A stretch of 64,000 bases of DNA from Pseudomonas serboccidentalis (GCF_028830055.1 NZ_CP101655.1:2114880-2178879); one strand, 5' to 3'; positions 23,781-33,353 are shown, numbered from the stretch's first letter. Notes: a model not told the origin generated them from the sequence alone. Numbers and translations are program-made.

Positions 23781-25178
23781 TTACTTGGCTGACTCAAGCG
23801 GTATGAATGTCTCGGCAAAAATATCCGGCTGGTAGCCTGCGGCAGCAAACAGATGCTCACGGGATTCGTCGATTGCTGCACGCAGCCTTTCGCTGTCCAC
23901 GCCCAGCACCTTGCCGCCGCGCTTGACGATGCGACCGCCAATGATGACCGTGTCGACATTGCTGCGTTCGGCCGCGTGTACAACGGTGCCGAATGCGTTG
24001 CCTGACGGGTAAAGGTTGATGTCCTGCGCGTTGATAAGGATCAGGTCGGCCTGTTTGCCGGGGGCCAGGGTGCCGACTTTGTCCTGCAATCCGGCACAGG
24101 TGGCGCCGTCGAGAGTGGCGGCTTTGAGCAGGCCATGAGCAGGCAGGGTCACCGGATGATGTTCTGCGCCGCAGCAGCGCTGCTGGTGCATGCCCATGAC
24201 GCGCTGCAGGTAGAACGCCACCCGCATCTCCATGAACATGTCACCGCTGTAGGAGGTTTCGTTATCGACACTCAGCCCCGGGCTGATGCCGTGACGCTTG
24301 GCCGACTGCATGGCGAACATTCCATCTTCAATGCCGTAGTGGGCATCTGAACGCGGGCATACGTTGACCCGTACGCCAGCCTCGCGAAGGATTTTCCAGC
24401 CGGCGTCCGGCAGCGCTGTGCAGTGGTTGAAGATGTTATCGGGGCGCAGCAGACCCTCGCGATGCAAACCCTCCAACTCAGCAGCCATCTCCCCGCCGAA
24501 AAATTCGGTAATGATCGGCAGCCCCAAACGCCGGGCTTCAGCCCACAGCTCAGGTTCCAGCTGCGCCATCACCGCCAGCGAGAGCAGTGGGTTGTCGCAG
24601 TTCTTGACGTATTTTTCCTGCAGGCGCTCCAGGTTGCCGGGCCAGTGGGCTTTGTCCCACTCACCGGAAACTGGCGCACCGGAGGCGTGTACAGACCGGA
24701 TACCAGCATCGAGCAGCGCCTCGACCGCAGCATCGGAGTGCGCGCCGGTGCGGCTGTTGTGCGAGTTGTCGACCACGGTGGTGATGCCGGCATCGATGCA
24801 GCCCAATGCAGTCAGCAGGTTGCCGATATACATGTCAGCCGGGCGATAGTATTTGGCGAACGAGAAGTGCGTGGCGTTGCAGTAGTCTTCCAGGGTTTCG
24901 GCATTCGGATTGATTCGACGCAGTTGCCCTTCCCAGGAGTGACGGTGCGTATCGACCATGCCCGGCATGGCAATCATGCCGGATGCCTCGATAACCATAG
25001 CGTCGCCGGCCTCAAAGTTTTCACCTATGGCCGTGATGGTGCTGCCTTCGATAAGGATATCGCCGCGCGCCAGATTGCCGATATCGCCATCCATGCTCAG
25101 CACAGTGGCGCCGCGGATAAGGGTGCGGGCGGCCGGAGCGGCCGGGGCTTGGACGATGCTGCGGTTATATTCAGTCAT
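23781..25178 (-). CDS. Amidohydrolase of the TRZ/ATZ/cytosine-deaminase type
   Basis: 465 residues with a GAGGTG binding site. The metal-dependent hydrolase landmarks are clear: MPGMVDTHRHSW (HxH), ITEFFGG and FNHCTAL (His), CPRSDAHYG and LSVDNETS (Asp), then ALDGAT-like TLDGATCAGL and LAPGKQADLI near the end. These enzymes deaminate or dechlorinate ring amines such as purines, pyrimidines or triazines. The substrate cannot be told from sequence. First gene of an operon with the YdcZ transporter and the lactonase; divergent from the LysR gene across 146 bp. Confidence 0.85.
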   Translation of the reverse strand: MTEYNRSIVQAPAAPAARTLIRGATVLSMDGDIGNLARGDILIEGSTITAIGENFEAGDAMVIEASGMIAMPGMVDTHRHSWEGQLRRINPNAETLEDYCNATHFSFAKYYRPADMYIGNLLTALGCIDAGITTVVDNSHNSRTGAHSDAAVEALLDAGIRSVHASGAPVSGEWDKAHWPGNLERLQEKYVKNCDNPLLSLAVMAQLEPELWAEARRLGLPIITEFFGGEMAAELEGLHREGLLRPDNIFNHCTALPDAGWKILREAGVRVNVCPRSDAHYGIEDGMFAMQSAKRHGISPGLSVDNETSYSGDMFMEMRVAFYLQRVMGMHQQRCCGAEHHPVTLPAHGLLKAATLDGATCAGLQDKVGTLAPGKQADLILINAQDINLYPSGNAFGTVVHAAERSNVDTVIIGGRIVKRGGKVLGVDSERLRAAIDESREHLFAAAGYQPDIFAETFIPLESAK

Positions 25179-25324
25179 GTTCTGTACACCTCTTCAAAGT
25201 TCGTTGGAAGCAATGTACGCAATGCGATACTACGGGAAAAAGATGGTTAAACTGTTTTTATTATTCAATATTTACGAATAATAAAGACTTCCCCCCGATC
25301 ACTGCTTTGAGGCTGCTAACAGTC

Positions 25325-26236
25325 ATGGACCGTATTCAAGCGATGCAGGTTTTCGTACGTGTGGCTGAAGCAGGAAGCTTTATCCAGGCGGCGCAGACGC
25401 TCTCTCTGCCACCCTCGACAGTTACCAGCAGCGTTAAAAATCTTGAGAAGTACTTGCAGGTGCGTCTGCTGAACAGAACAACGCGGCGGGTCAGCCTGAC
25501 GCCTGAGGGCGCTCAATATCTGGCGCAATGCAGAGAAATATTGGAGCTGATCGAACACACAGAGATCAGCCTGACGGATTCCGTAAAACGGCCACAGGGG
25601 CGTTTGCGTGTCGATATGCCGGGTGGCATTGCACACTTCATCGTCATGCCAAACCTGCAAGACTTTTACAGGCGCTACCCGGACATCTACCTGATGATAG
25701 GCGTCAACGATCGGCAGGTTGATCTGGTGCAAGAGGGTGTCGATTGCGTCATTCGTACAGGCGAGCTCGATGACTCAACGCTCGTTGCGCGCCCCCTCGG
25801 CCGGTTTCGCTGGGTGACCTGTGCATCTGCCGCCTATCTCGAAGAGAACGGTACTCCGCAAACTCCGCAAGATTTGTCTCACCACCGGGCCATACATTAC
25901 TTCTCGGGCCGCGCAAGGCAAGCAGGTGAAATGCGCTTTGCCCGTGGCACCGAAAAAATCTCAGTCCCGGTGAACGGCACAGCGGCTGTCAACGAGACTG
26001 GGCTTTACATCAAAATGTGCCTTGAAGGCTTCGGGCTGGTGCAGCTCGCCGAGAACGTGGTCAGCGAGCATCTGCGAGAAGGGCGGCTGGTCGAAGTGCT
26101 TGCTGACTGGCAGCCCGCATCGGTTCCTGTACACCTGCTATACCCGCATCAGCGCTTTCTATCGCCAGCTGTGAGCGCATTCGCTGACTGGATTGCCGGG
26201 CTTGTTCGCGACGATGATTCAGCAGGTTCAAGTTGA
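25325..26236 (+). CDS. LysR-family transcriptional regulator
   Basis: 303 residues from MDRIQAMQVFVRVAEAGSFI, the usual start of this family. The N-terminal helix-turn-helix spans about 4-62 (AAQTLSLPPSTVTSSVKNLEKYLQVRLLNRTTRRVSLTP in parts) and a periplasmic-binding-type effector domain follows (about 90-290). It is divergent from the amidohydrolase and so is the likely regulator of that operon. The 3' end overlaps the converging nimT-like gene by 88 bp, an unusually long antisense overlap. Confidence 0.9.
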   Translation: MDRIQAMQVFVRVAEAGSFIQAAQTLSLPPSTVTSSVKNLEKYLQVRLLNRTTRRVSLTPEGAQYLAQCREILELIEHTEISLTDSVKRPQGRLRVDMPGGIAHFIVMPNLQDFYRRYPDIYLMIGVNDRQVDLVQEGVDCVIRTGELDDSTLVARPLGRFRWVTCASAAYLEENGTPQTPQDLSHHRAIHYFSGRARQAGEMRFARGTEKISVPVNGTAAVNETGLYIKMCLEGFGLVQLAENVVSEHLREGRLVEVLADWQPASVPVHLLYPHQRFLSPAVSAFADWIAGLVRDDDSAGSS

Positions 26237-27396
26237 ACGTTGCGCCCGGCCAGCATGCCAGTGAATGCGCCGGCTACGGAGATTGCGGCTGTGATCAGCA
26301 GCGGTGCTGTCCAGCCACCGGTCCAGTCGTGCAGTTGGCCCAGCAGCAAGGGGCCTGCGGCTGCCATCAGGTAGCCGACGCACTGCGCCATTCCTGAAAG
26401 TGCCGCCGTGTCACCGGCATTTTTTGTGCGCAAGCCGATGAAGGTCAGGCCGAGCATCATGCTGGCACCAGAGCCGAAGCCCAGGAACGCGGCCCACAAC
26501 ATGGCGTAGTCTGGCGCGTAAATGAGCCCGATCAGGGATGAGGCGGTTAACAGGCTGACGGTAGCGGCTGCCAGTTTCTGGTCTTTGAGACGGCGAAGCG
26601 TGGCCGCCAGAATCAAGCCGGGAATGGCCGTGGTCAGTTGAAGCGTGCCGTGTACCGTGCCTGCTTGCACCGGGGATATGCCATGGTCCATCAGAATAGT
26701 CGGCAGCCAGCCGACGGCGACATAAAAAGGCATCGCGTTCAGCCCCATGAACAGTGTGACCTGCCATGCCAGCGGCGAACGCCAGACGGCCACGGTTGGC
26801 GCTTGTTTCAAACCGGACAGATTTAGGTGTTCGTGTTTTTTCAACTGCGGCAGCCACACCACCAGCGCCAACAACGGGGCTGCGACCAACAAACTCAGGG
26901 CAATCGGCCATCCCCATGATTGGGTCAGCGGAATTATTACGGCTGAACCGACAGCGCCCGCTGCGCCCATCGTGATGGAATAAGCACCGGTCATGGACGC
27001 CATTTTCGTCGAGAAGTCGCGTTTGATAAGGCCGGGCAGCAGCACGTTGCCCAGGGCGATCCCAGTGCCTATCAATATCGTACCGGCGTACAACGCCCAC
27101 GCGCTGCCTGCGGAGCGGAGCAGGATGCCCGCTGAAATGACCAACAGTGCACCGAAAAGCGTGCGCTCGATGCCGAACCTGCGGGCGACCGATGCGCTGA
27201 GCGGGGAGAAGGCTGCAAAGGCAAGTAATGGCAGTGAAGTAAGCAGGCCTAGAGCTGAGGCGCTCAAACCAAAATCATTCTGGATCAGCGGCAAAACGGG
27301 CGCGATGCTGGTAAAGGGAACGCGCAGGTTCACGGCGATAAGCAGAATGCCTGCGACGAGCGCGATGGCATGCCACTTGTTTTTTGTATCTGACAT
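26149..27396 (-). CDS. MFS transporter, CynX/NimT family
   Basis: 415 residues, twelve predicted helices, from MSDTKNKWHAIALVAGILLI; an upstream in-frame start lies in the promoter region. The motif NLRVPFTSIAPVLPLIQNDFGLS in helix 1 and the loop ARRFGIERTLFGA are typical of the CynX/NimT branch (cyanate and 2-nitroimidazole exporters). The gene is divergent from an AraC-type regulator with the same layout as E. coli nimT-nimR (yeaN-yeaM). It converges on the LysR gene. Confidence 0.85.
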   Translation of the reverse strand: MSDTKNKWHAIALVAGILLIAVNLRVPFTSIAPVLPLIQNDFGLSASALGLLTSLPLLAFAAFSPLSASVARRFGIERTLFGALLVISAGILLRSAGSAWALYAGTILIGTGIALGNVLLPGLIKRDFSTKMASMTGAYSITMGAAGAVGSAVIIPLTQSWGWPIALSLLVAAPLLALVVWLPQLKKHEHLNLSGLKQAPTVAVWRSPLAWQVTLFMGLNAMPFYVAVGWLPTILMDHGISPVQAGTVHGTLQLTTAIPGLILAATLRRLKDQKLAAATVSLLTASSLIGLIYAPDYAMLWAAFLGFGSGASMMLGLTFIGLRTKNAGDTAALSGMAQCVGYLMAAAGPLLLGQLHDWTGGWTAPLLITAAISVAGAFTGMLAGRNVQLEPAESSSRTSPAIQSANALTAGDRKR

Positions 27397-27484
27397 ATTC
27401 TTTATCTGTCCTCTTAAAAGAAGACAACTGTAGAGAACTTCAGAACTGTCTAATATAGATATCAAGACACCTGATAACTAAATT

Positions 27485-28279
27485 ATGCCAAGCTCAAAAA
27501 ATGTCGTTTCCTCGCCGGAAGATTTCGATTCAGACCTTTTCGCCCAGGCAGCGATTGCCCTCAAGGTTGCGCCTGACCTCAATGATTCGGGTGCCCGTCC
27601 GCATGATCATCGCAAAGGCCAGCTGATCCTGTCTTTGCATGGCGCAGTGAGCTGTGAGGTGCAAAATGCACTCTGGCTTGTCCCTCCCCAGCACGCCGTA
27701 TGGATCCCGGGCGGCATGCCGCACAGTTGCCGAGTGACCGAAAACGCCCGGACCTGCTTTCTGTTCGTTGAGCCCGGTGCGGCAGCCATGCCTGAAGAAT
27801 GCTGCACGGTTGCCCTTACGCCCCTTGTTCGGGAGATGATCCTGCATCTCGCTGAACAGGAACCTGCTTACGATTCCGAGGGCAAGACAGCGCGGCTGGT
27901 TGCAGTGCTGCTTGAGCAGCTTTCCGATGCTCCGCTGAAAGAGCTGCATTTGCCGATATCAGACCACCCCAAGATCAAACAAATCGCGGATACGCTTTTC
28001 TCCGATCCAGGCGACCGAACCACGTTGCGCGAGTGGGCCACTCGGCTTGCAACCAGTGAACGAACGCTGGCCAGGCTTGTAGAAAGCACGACCGGGCTGA
28101 GCTTCGGACGCTGGCGTCAACAATTGCATTTGATGATCGCACTGAGTCATTTGGCGGAGGGGGTATCCGTGCAACGTGTGGCGGGCATCCTGGGATATGA
28201 CTCTGTTAATGCATTCATCACGATGTTCAAGAAAGCACTGGGTAAACCGCCTACTCAGTATTTTTCCTCTCTGCGCTAG
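27485..28279 (+). CDS. AraC-family regulator with cupin N terminus, NimR-like
   Basis: 264 residues. The N-terminal cupin (PHDHRKGQLILSLHGAVSCE; WIPGGMPHSC) is followed by two helix-turn-helices at about 165-255 (LREWATRLATSERTLARLVE; VQRVAGILGYDSVNAFITMF). This arrangement matches NimR/RpsA-type repressors. Divergent from the CynX/NimT transporter over 88 bp, so it most likely represses that exporter until an inducer binds. Confidence 0.85.
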   Translation: MPSSKNVVSSPEDFDSDLFAQAAIALKVAPDLNDSGARPHDHRKGQLILSLHGAVSCEVQNALWLVPPQHAVWIPGGMPHSCRVTENARTCFLFVEPGAAAMPEECCTVALTPLVREMILHLAEQEPAYDSEGKTARLVAVLLEQLSDAPLKELHLPISDHPKIKQIADTLFSDPGDRTTLREWATRLATSERTLARLVESTTGLSFGRWRQQLHLMIALSHLAEGVSVQRVAGILGYDSVNAFITMFKKALGKPPTQYFSSLR

Positions 28280-28327
28280 TGCTCTGCTGGCTGATACAAA
28301 GCGCCGAGGCTGTAGAACGATCTGTCT

Positions 28328-28385
28328 GCTATTGGCCGATAGCTGTCGCTCCTGACCGTCCGCATTCGGCCAGAATCTGACATTG
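28328..28385. repeat. Dispersed island repeat, copy 2
   Basis: ATTGGCCGATAGCTGTCGCT then CATTCGGCCAGAATCTGACA: two arms with the TTGGCCGA core in opposite orientation. It lies between the nimR-like gene and the GntR operon. Nothing else was seen between 28280 and 28534. Confidence 0.55.
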
Positions 28386-28534
28386 CCGGCGAAAACCCGC
28401 ATGTCTATGAGAGGGGCAGTGGGGCAGCCATTCGTCAGCAGGACGAAAAGCCCCTCCTTGACAGGCAACTTATCTGGGCAAATACTCGGCGCAAGATTCA
28501 TATAGATGACTAGATAATAAGGTGAATAAAGTCG

Positions 28535-29266
28535 ATGAATTCTTTATCCAGTGATGCCCGACTGCCGCTGTACCAACGCCTGCGTGACCAATTGGCTGAG
28601 CAGATCGCCAATAATCGCTGGCGTCCGGGGGAGGCGATCCCTACTGAAGCGGCGCTGTCTGCGGAATACCAACTGTCCACCGGTACGGTGCGCAAAGCTA
28701 TTGATGCGTTGGTCAGTGAGGGCATTCTGGAGCGTCAGCAAGGGCGAGGGACGTTCATTCGCCGGGCGCAGTTTCAATCCTCATTGTTCCGTTTCTTCCG
28801 ATTCCAGACTGTTTCCGGTGAGCGCCAGGTCCCTGAGAGTCGCATCCTCTCGATCGAGCCCGTTGCTGCACCTTCGGCCGTAGCGCAAGCGCTGGGGTTG
28901 CCCGCTGATGCGCCGGTCATTCGTATTGTCCGTGTGCGTCTGCTCGATGTTAAGCCGGTGCTCGCCGAAGAAATCTGGTTGCCCCGCCAGCGGTTTCAGG
29001 CGCTGCTGGAGATCGACCTCAGTCGCGAAGGGCCGCTGCTGTATCCGATCTACGAAGAAGTGTGCGGACAGGTTGTTGCATCGGCCGAAGAAACGCTGAC
29101 CGCTGAATCGGTGAATGACGTGCATGCCCGATTGCTGCAGGTAGCGGTCAACAGTCCGGTGATCGTGATCGAGCGTTTGGCCCGCGATTACGCGGGTAGC
29201 CCGCTGGAATGGCGTCGCTCGCGCGGCCATGCGGAGCACTTCCGCTACAGCGTGGATATTCGCTGA
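28535..29266 (+). CDS. GntR-family regulator (HutC/UTRA type)
   Basis: 243 residues from MNSLSSDARLPLYQRLRDQL. The N-terminal winged helix (about 8-75) has the signature PLYQRLRDQLAEQI ... GTVRKAIDALVSEGILERQQ, and GRGTFI ends the wing. Residues 90-235 are a UTRA effector-binding fold. It is the first gene of a co-directional cluster with an MFS transporter, an amidohydrolase and a GntP permease, and probably controls them. Confidence 0.88.
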   Translation: MNSLSSDARLPLYQRLRDQLAEQIANNRWRPGEAIPTEAALSAEYQLSTGTVRKAIDALVSEGILERQQGRGTFIRRAQFQSSLFRFFRFQTVSGERQVPESRILSIEPVAAPSAVAQALGLPADAPVIRIVRVRLLDVKPVLAEEIWLPRQRFQALLEIDLSREGPLLYPIYEEVCGQVVASAEETLTAESVNDVHARLLQVAVNSPVIVIERLARDYAGSPLEWRRSRGHAEHFRYSVDIR

Positions 29267-29399
29267 CGCCTGCCTGCGTAGCGGAGCGTTCTGCGGCGGC
29301 TAGATCGCCGCCCGATTTCTGTTTGTTTGCCAAAGCTGACCCTGTCGCGGTGCGGTTGGCTGTCGGCTGCCTTGCGTAACACCTATAAGGATAAGAATC

Positions 29400-30689
29400 A
29401 TGTTCAGCTGGTATCGCCAAGTCACTCCTCGGGAGCGCAAAACGTTTTGGGCCTGCTTCGGCGGATGGTCGCTCGACGCGTTGGAAGTACAAATGTTCGG
29501 TCTGGCGATTCCGGCGCTGATCGCCGCGTTCGCGCTGACAAAGGGTGATGCCGGATTGATCAGCGGCGTTACCCTCGTCACCTCGGCACTCGGTGGCTGG
29601 GTGGGTGGGACGTTGTCTGACCGCTATGGCCGTGTGCGCACGTTGCAGTTGATGATTTTGTGGTTCTCGTTCTTCACCTTTCTCTCGGCCTTCGTCACGG
29701 GCTTCAATCAGCTGTTGGTGGTCAAAGCGCTGCAGGGTTTCGGGATTGGCGGGGAGTGGGCGGCCGGCGCGGTGCTGATGGCCGAGACAATCAATCCGCA
29801 CTATCGCGGCAAGGTCATGGGCACTGTGCAAAGTGCCTGGGCGGTGGGTTGGGGCCTGGCGGTCGGGGTGTTCACGCTGATCTACACCTGGGTGCCACAG
29901 GACATGGCCTGGCGTGTGATGTTCCTTGTCGGGTTGCTGCCGTCGTTCCTGATCATCTGGGTGCGTCGTAACGTTGAGGAGCCGGACAGCTTCCAGCGTC
30001 TGCAAAAAGACAACGCCATCCCGCAGAGTTTCTTCAAGTCGCTCGCCGGCATTTTTCGCCCGGAACTGATTCGCGTGACCCTGTTTGGGGGGCTACTGGG
30101 ACTGGGCGCGCACGGTGGCTATCACGCGGTAATGACCTGGTTGCCGACCTTCCTCAAAACCGAGCGCAATCTGTCTGTGCTGAACTCGGGCGGCTATCTG
30201 GCGGTGATCATCATCGCCTTCTGGTGTGGTTGTGTGGCCAGCGGCTATTTGATCGATCGCATTGGCCGTCGTAAAAACATTGTGCTGTTTGCCTTGTGCT
30301 GCGTGGTCACGGTGCAGTGCTACGTATTTTTGCCGCTGACCAATACGCAGATGCTGTTCCTGGGGTTCCCGTTGGGGTTCTTCGCCGCCGGTATTCCGGC
30401 CAGTCTGGGAGCGCTCTTCACCGAACTTTACCCTGCCGATGTACGCGGCGCCGGCGTTGGCTTTTGCTACAACTTTGGCCGGGTGCTGTCCGCTGTATTT
30501 CCATTCCTGGTCGGGCACATGAGTGACTCCATGTCGCTGGGTTCGGCGATTGGTATCGATGCAGGGATCGCCTACGGCGTGGCGGTGCTTGCCGCACTTT
30601 GCCTGCCTGAAACCCGGGGCAGGGACCTTGAAGCCAATGCCACCTCCGTTTCGGCCGGTATCAACGGCAATCAACGCGCTCGGGCGTGA
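29400..30689 (+). CDS. MFS sugar acid/aromatic acid:proton symporter
   Basis: 429 residues, twelve helices, with an AAGGATAAGAATC leader before the ATG. The motifs FGGWSLDALEVQMFGLAIPA in helix 1, GGWVGGTLSDRYGRVRTLQL in loop 2-3 and GFGIGGEWAAGAVLMAE in helix 4 are those of the metabolite:H+ symporter branch (NanT, ShiA, BenK types). It precedes the amidohydrolase by 28 bp. Substrate not determined; probably a carboxylic acid handled by the neighbouring hydrolase. Confidence 0.88.
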   Translation: MFSWYRQVTPRERKTFWACFGGWSLDALEVQMFGLAIPALIAAFALTKGDAGLISGVTLVTSALGGWVGGTLSDRYGRVRTLQLMILWFSFFTFLSAFVTGFNQLLVVKALQGFGIGGEWAAGAVLMAETINPHYRGKVMGTVQSAWAVGWGLAVGVFTLIYTWVPQDMAWRVMFLVGLLPSFLIIWVRRNVEEPDSFQRLQKDNAIPQSFFKSLAGIFRPELIRVTLFGGLLGLGAHGGYHAVMTWLPTFLKTERNLSVLNSGGYLAVIIIAFWCGCVASGYLIDRIGRRKNIVLFALCCVVTVQCYVFLPLTNTQMLFLGFPLGFFAAGIPASLGALFTELYPADVRGAGVGFCYNFGRVLSAVFPFLVGHMSDSMSLGSAIGIDAGIAYGVAVLAALCLPETRGRDLEANATSVSAGINGNQRARA

Positions 30690-30717
30690 TGATCCTAACC
30701 TTCAGTAGATAAAACCC

Positions 30718-31548
30718 ATGTCAGATACCCGCTCCAAGTCGATCACCGGCATCGACTCCCATGCCCATGTGTTCGACCGTGATCTGCATCTGATCGGTGC
30801 ACGGCGCTACACCCCTGAGTACGACGCCACGCTTGGCCAGTACCTTGAGCATTTGCAAACGCATGGTCTGAGTCACGGTGTATTGGTGCAACCCAGTTTC
30901 CTTGGCACCGACAATAGCTACCTGTTGGCGGCGTTGAAGCAAGCGCCGCAGCAGTTGCGCGGTGTGGTGGTGCTGGAGCCAAGCGTCAGACGTTCTACCT
31001 TGAATGACATGGCTCGAGTGGGCGTGGTCGGCGTGCGCTTGAACCTGATCGGCAAGGCGTTACCTGATTTTCGTGACAGTGCCTGGCAAGGGTTTTTCAG
31101 CGATATCGCTGATCTCGACTGGCATGTCGAGTTGCACCGGGAAGTCAAGGATCTGCCGGGCCTGATCCAGCAATTGACGCCGTTCGGCGTGAAGTTGGTG
31201 ATCGATCACTTTGGGCGGCCGGACGCGAATGCGGGGATCGATCAGCCCGGGTTTGGCGAGTTGCTTGAGGCCGGATCTAAAAGTCCGATCTGGATCAAGG
31301 TATCGGGAATCTATCGTTTGGGAGGTACGCCACAACAGAACATTGATTTCGCTCGAAGGGCATTACCGTTGCTGGAACAAAGCTTCGGCCTGCATCAGTT
31401 GGTATGGGGCAGTGACTGGCCGCATACGCAGCATGAGCAAAGCATCGGTTTCGCCACCGTCGTCGACCAGTTGCAAGCCTTGGAACTTTCGGCGCAAGCC
31501 AGCGACTCGCTGCTGGTGCAAGCGCCTCGAAGGTTATTCGGTTTTTAA
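30718..31548 (+). CDS. Amidohydrolase family 2 (TIM-barrel lactonase/decarboxylase type)
   Basis: 276 residues from MSDTRSKSITGIDSHAHVFD. The metal-site pattern of PF04909 is visible: DSHAHVF, HVELHREV, VIDHFGRPD and WGSDWPHTQHE. Relatives hydrolyse 2-pyrone-4,6-dicarboxylate or other sugar-acid and aromatic lactones. Placed between two organic acid permeases and under a GntR regulator, it is probably a lactonase in a dedicated catabolic route. Confidence 0.82.
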   Translation: MSDTRSKSITGIDSHAHVFDRDLHLIGARRYTPEYDATLGQYLEHLQTHGLSHGVLVQPSFLGTDNSYLLAALKQAPQQLRGVVVLEPSVRRSTLNDMARVGVVGVRLNLIGKALPDFRDSAWQGFFSDIADLDWHVELHREVKDLPGLIQQLTPFGVKLVIDHFGRPDANAGIDQPGFGELLEAGSKSPIWIKVSGIYRLGGTPQQNIDFARRALPLLEQSFGLHQLVWGSDWPHTQHEQSIGFATVVDQLQALELSAQASDSLLVQAPRRLFGF

Positions 31549-31638
31549 AAAGTCGAACGCTGAAACTCATCCGTTGCAGATGCCATTCATTTCACCCACT
31601 TACAAGAATTTGGGCACCAGCCCAACCGAGAACCTTTC

Positions 31639-33015
31639 ATGACTCCCTTAGATATAGATCTGTTACTGACCGCATTGATCAGCGTCCTGGTGCTGGTAGC
31701 GCTGATCGTCTCGCGCCTCAAAATGCACCCGCTGCTGGCTTTGCTGGTAGTTTCCGTCGGCGTAGGCTTTGCAACCGGTATGGAGCCAGATGGCATCGTC
31801 TCCCACTTGGTCACCGGCGCCGGCAAGACACTGGGGGCAGTGGGGGTGGTCATCGCGCTGGGGGCGATGCTCGGCAAAATTCTTGCTGACGCCGGCGTCA
31901 CCGAGCAGATTGCTGCGGTCATCCTCAAGCGCACATCGGATCGGATGATTCCGTGGGCGATGATGATGGTCGCGTTTGTGATTGGCATTCCGATGTTTTT
32001 CGAGGTCGGCCTGGTGATCATGCTGCCGCTGATCTTCAGCGTGGCGCGCAAACTGGAAAGTCAGGCGCGCTTCAAGGGTTCAGCGTATGTCTATGTCGGT
32101 GTTCCGGTGATTGCCGCACTGGCCGCCATGCACGGTATGGTCCCGCCGCACCCTGGCCCGTTGACTGCCATCGCCGCGCTGAAAACCTCGGTCGGGCCGA
32201 CCATGCTCTATGGTTTCCTGGCGGCTATCCCGGCCATGATTTTAGGCGGCCCACTGTATGGCGCATTCATTTCCCCGCGCATGAGCACTCGGCCAGATCA
32301 GGTGTTGCTGGATCAGTTCACCTTGGCTGAAAAAACCGACGATAAACCAAGCCCCAGCGTATACCTTGGCGTGCTGGCAGCCTTGCTGCCGGCGATCCTG
32401 ATGCTGATCCATGCCGTCGCCGAGATGGTATTGGCCAAGGACAATGCGCTGCTGAAAATGGCCGGTTTCCTCGGCAATCCGCTGATAGCGATGCTGCTGG
32501 GCGTGCTGTTCGCCGGGGCCAGTCTGGTACTCGCGCGCGGCGGCGATGCGGGGCAATTGCGAGAATCGCTGGGCAAGAGCCTCAAGCCAATCGCCTCGAT
32601 CATCATGATCATCGCCGGCGGCGGTGCCTTTCAGGAACTGCTGACCAGCGCCAAGGTGGGCGATGCGATTGTGCACCTGACTCAGCAGTCGGCGTTCCCT
32701 CCGCTGATCCTCGGTTGGTTGATCGCCATGTTGCTTTCGGTATCTACCGGTTCCGCCACGGTAGGTATCGTGGGGGCTGCCGGCTTGCTGGCGCCGCTTG
32801 CCGGTGCTGATCCCAGCCTCAACCTGCCGCTGCTGGCCTTGTCAATTGGCTGCGGCTCGCTGTTCTTTAACTACGCCAACCATGCAGGTTTCTGGATGGT
32901 GAAGGAATCCTTTGGCATGACGATGGGCGAAGCCACCAAGACTATTTCGGTGGTGCAATCGATCGTCGCCGTAGTCGGTTTGATTGTGGTGTTGCTGTTG
33001 AACGTGGTCGTGTAA
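31639..33015 (+). CDS. GntP-family gluconate-type permease
   Basis: 458 residues, about 12-14 helices. Family landmarks: DLLLTALISVLVLVALIVSR at the N terminus, GFATGMEPDGIVSHLVTGAG, IPMFFEVGLVIMLPLIF, AMHGMVPPHPGPLTAIAAL and VSTGSATVGIVGAAGLLAPL. GntP permeases import gluconate and related hydroxy acids with protons. It is the last gene of the GntR operon; a hairpin follows directly. Confidence 0.9.
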   Translation: MTPLDIDLLLTALISVLVLVALIVSRLKMHPLLALLVVSVGVGFATGMEPDGIVSHLVTGAGKTLGAVGVVIALGAMLGKILADAGVTEQIAAVILKRTSDRMIPWAMMMVAFVIGIPMFFEVGLVIMLPLIFSVARKLESQARFKGSAYVYVGVPVIAALAAMHGMVPPHPGPLTAIAALKTSVGPTMLYGFLAAIPAMILGGPLYGAFISPRMSTRPDQVLLDQFTLAEKTDDKPSPSVYLGVLAALLPAILMLIHAVAEMVLAKDNALLKMAGFLGNPLIAMLLGVLFAGASLVLARGGDAGQLRESLGKSLKPIASIIMIIAGGGAFQELLTSAKVGDAIVHLTQQSAFPPLILGWLIAMLLSVSTGSATVGIVGAAGLLAPLAGADPSLNLPLLALSIGCGSLFFNYANHAGFWMVKESFGMTMGEATKTISVVQSIVAVVGLIVVLLLNVVV

Positions 33016-33023
33016 TGACCTGA

Positions 33024-33047
33024 GGCGGCGTCAATCAGGACGCCGCC
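33024..33047 (+). terminator. Hairpin after the GntP gene
   Basis: A GGCGGCGT / ACGCCGCC stem with an eight-base loop, 9 bp after the stop codon. There is no T run, so termination may depend on other factors. Confidence 0.5.
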
Positions 33048-33123
33048 ATCTGTGAACCCCCTTATTGGCCGTCGATCAGGTGCGGCAGTTGCAGCGGATT
33101 GGACTCGCGCAGTACCTCACCTA

Positions 33124-33182
33124 CCGCTTTTGGCCGAATGAAGGCGGTCGTGAGCGGCAGCTATTGGCAGAAAGTTGCCTGT
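33124..33182. repeat. Dispersed island repeat, copy 3
   Basis: CGCTTTTGGCCGAATGAAGG with GCAGCTATTGGCAGAAAGTT nearby. It is degenerate but has the same core as the other copies. It closes the catabolic block. Confidence 0.5.
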
Positions 33183-33242
33183 TGAAGACAGCCACATCTC
33201 ACATCATGTCAAGGTCGAACAAGTGATGCCGGAAGAGTAGGG

Positions 33243-33271
33243 TTGCGGAAATGACCGAAAAGATGCGGAAA
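33243..33271. other. Integrase arm-like sites beside the tRNA-Ser remnant
   Basis: TTGCGGAAA (33243-33251) and ATGCGGAAA (33263-33271) are reverse copies of the TTTCCGCA words found at the two island ends. They lie on the 3' side of a tRNA-Ser remnant, as arm sites do at the left end of the island. Confidence 0.45.
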
Positions 33272-33313
33272 CGATCAAGAAAGGGATGGCCAAGAGATGC
33301 GAGTTTCAGAAAC

Positions 33314-33343
33314 GACAAAGCCCTGAATAATCAGGGCTTTGTC
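33314..33343 (-). terminator. tRNA-Ser type terminator
   Basis: A perfect 13-bp stem, GACAAAGCCCTGA / TCAGGGCTTTGTC, with an ATAA loop, just downstream (minus strand) of the tRNA-Ser remnant. Confidence 0.6.
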
Positions 33344-33353
33344 GTACATAAGA

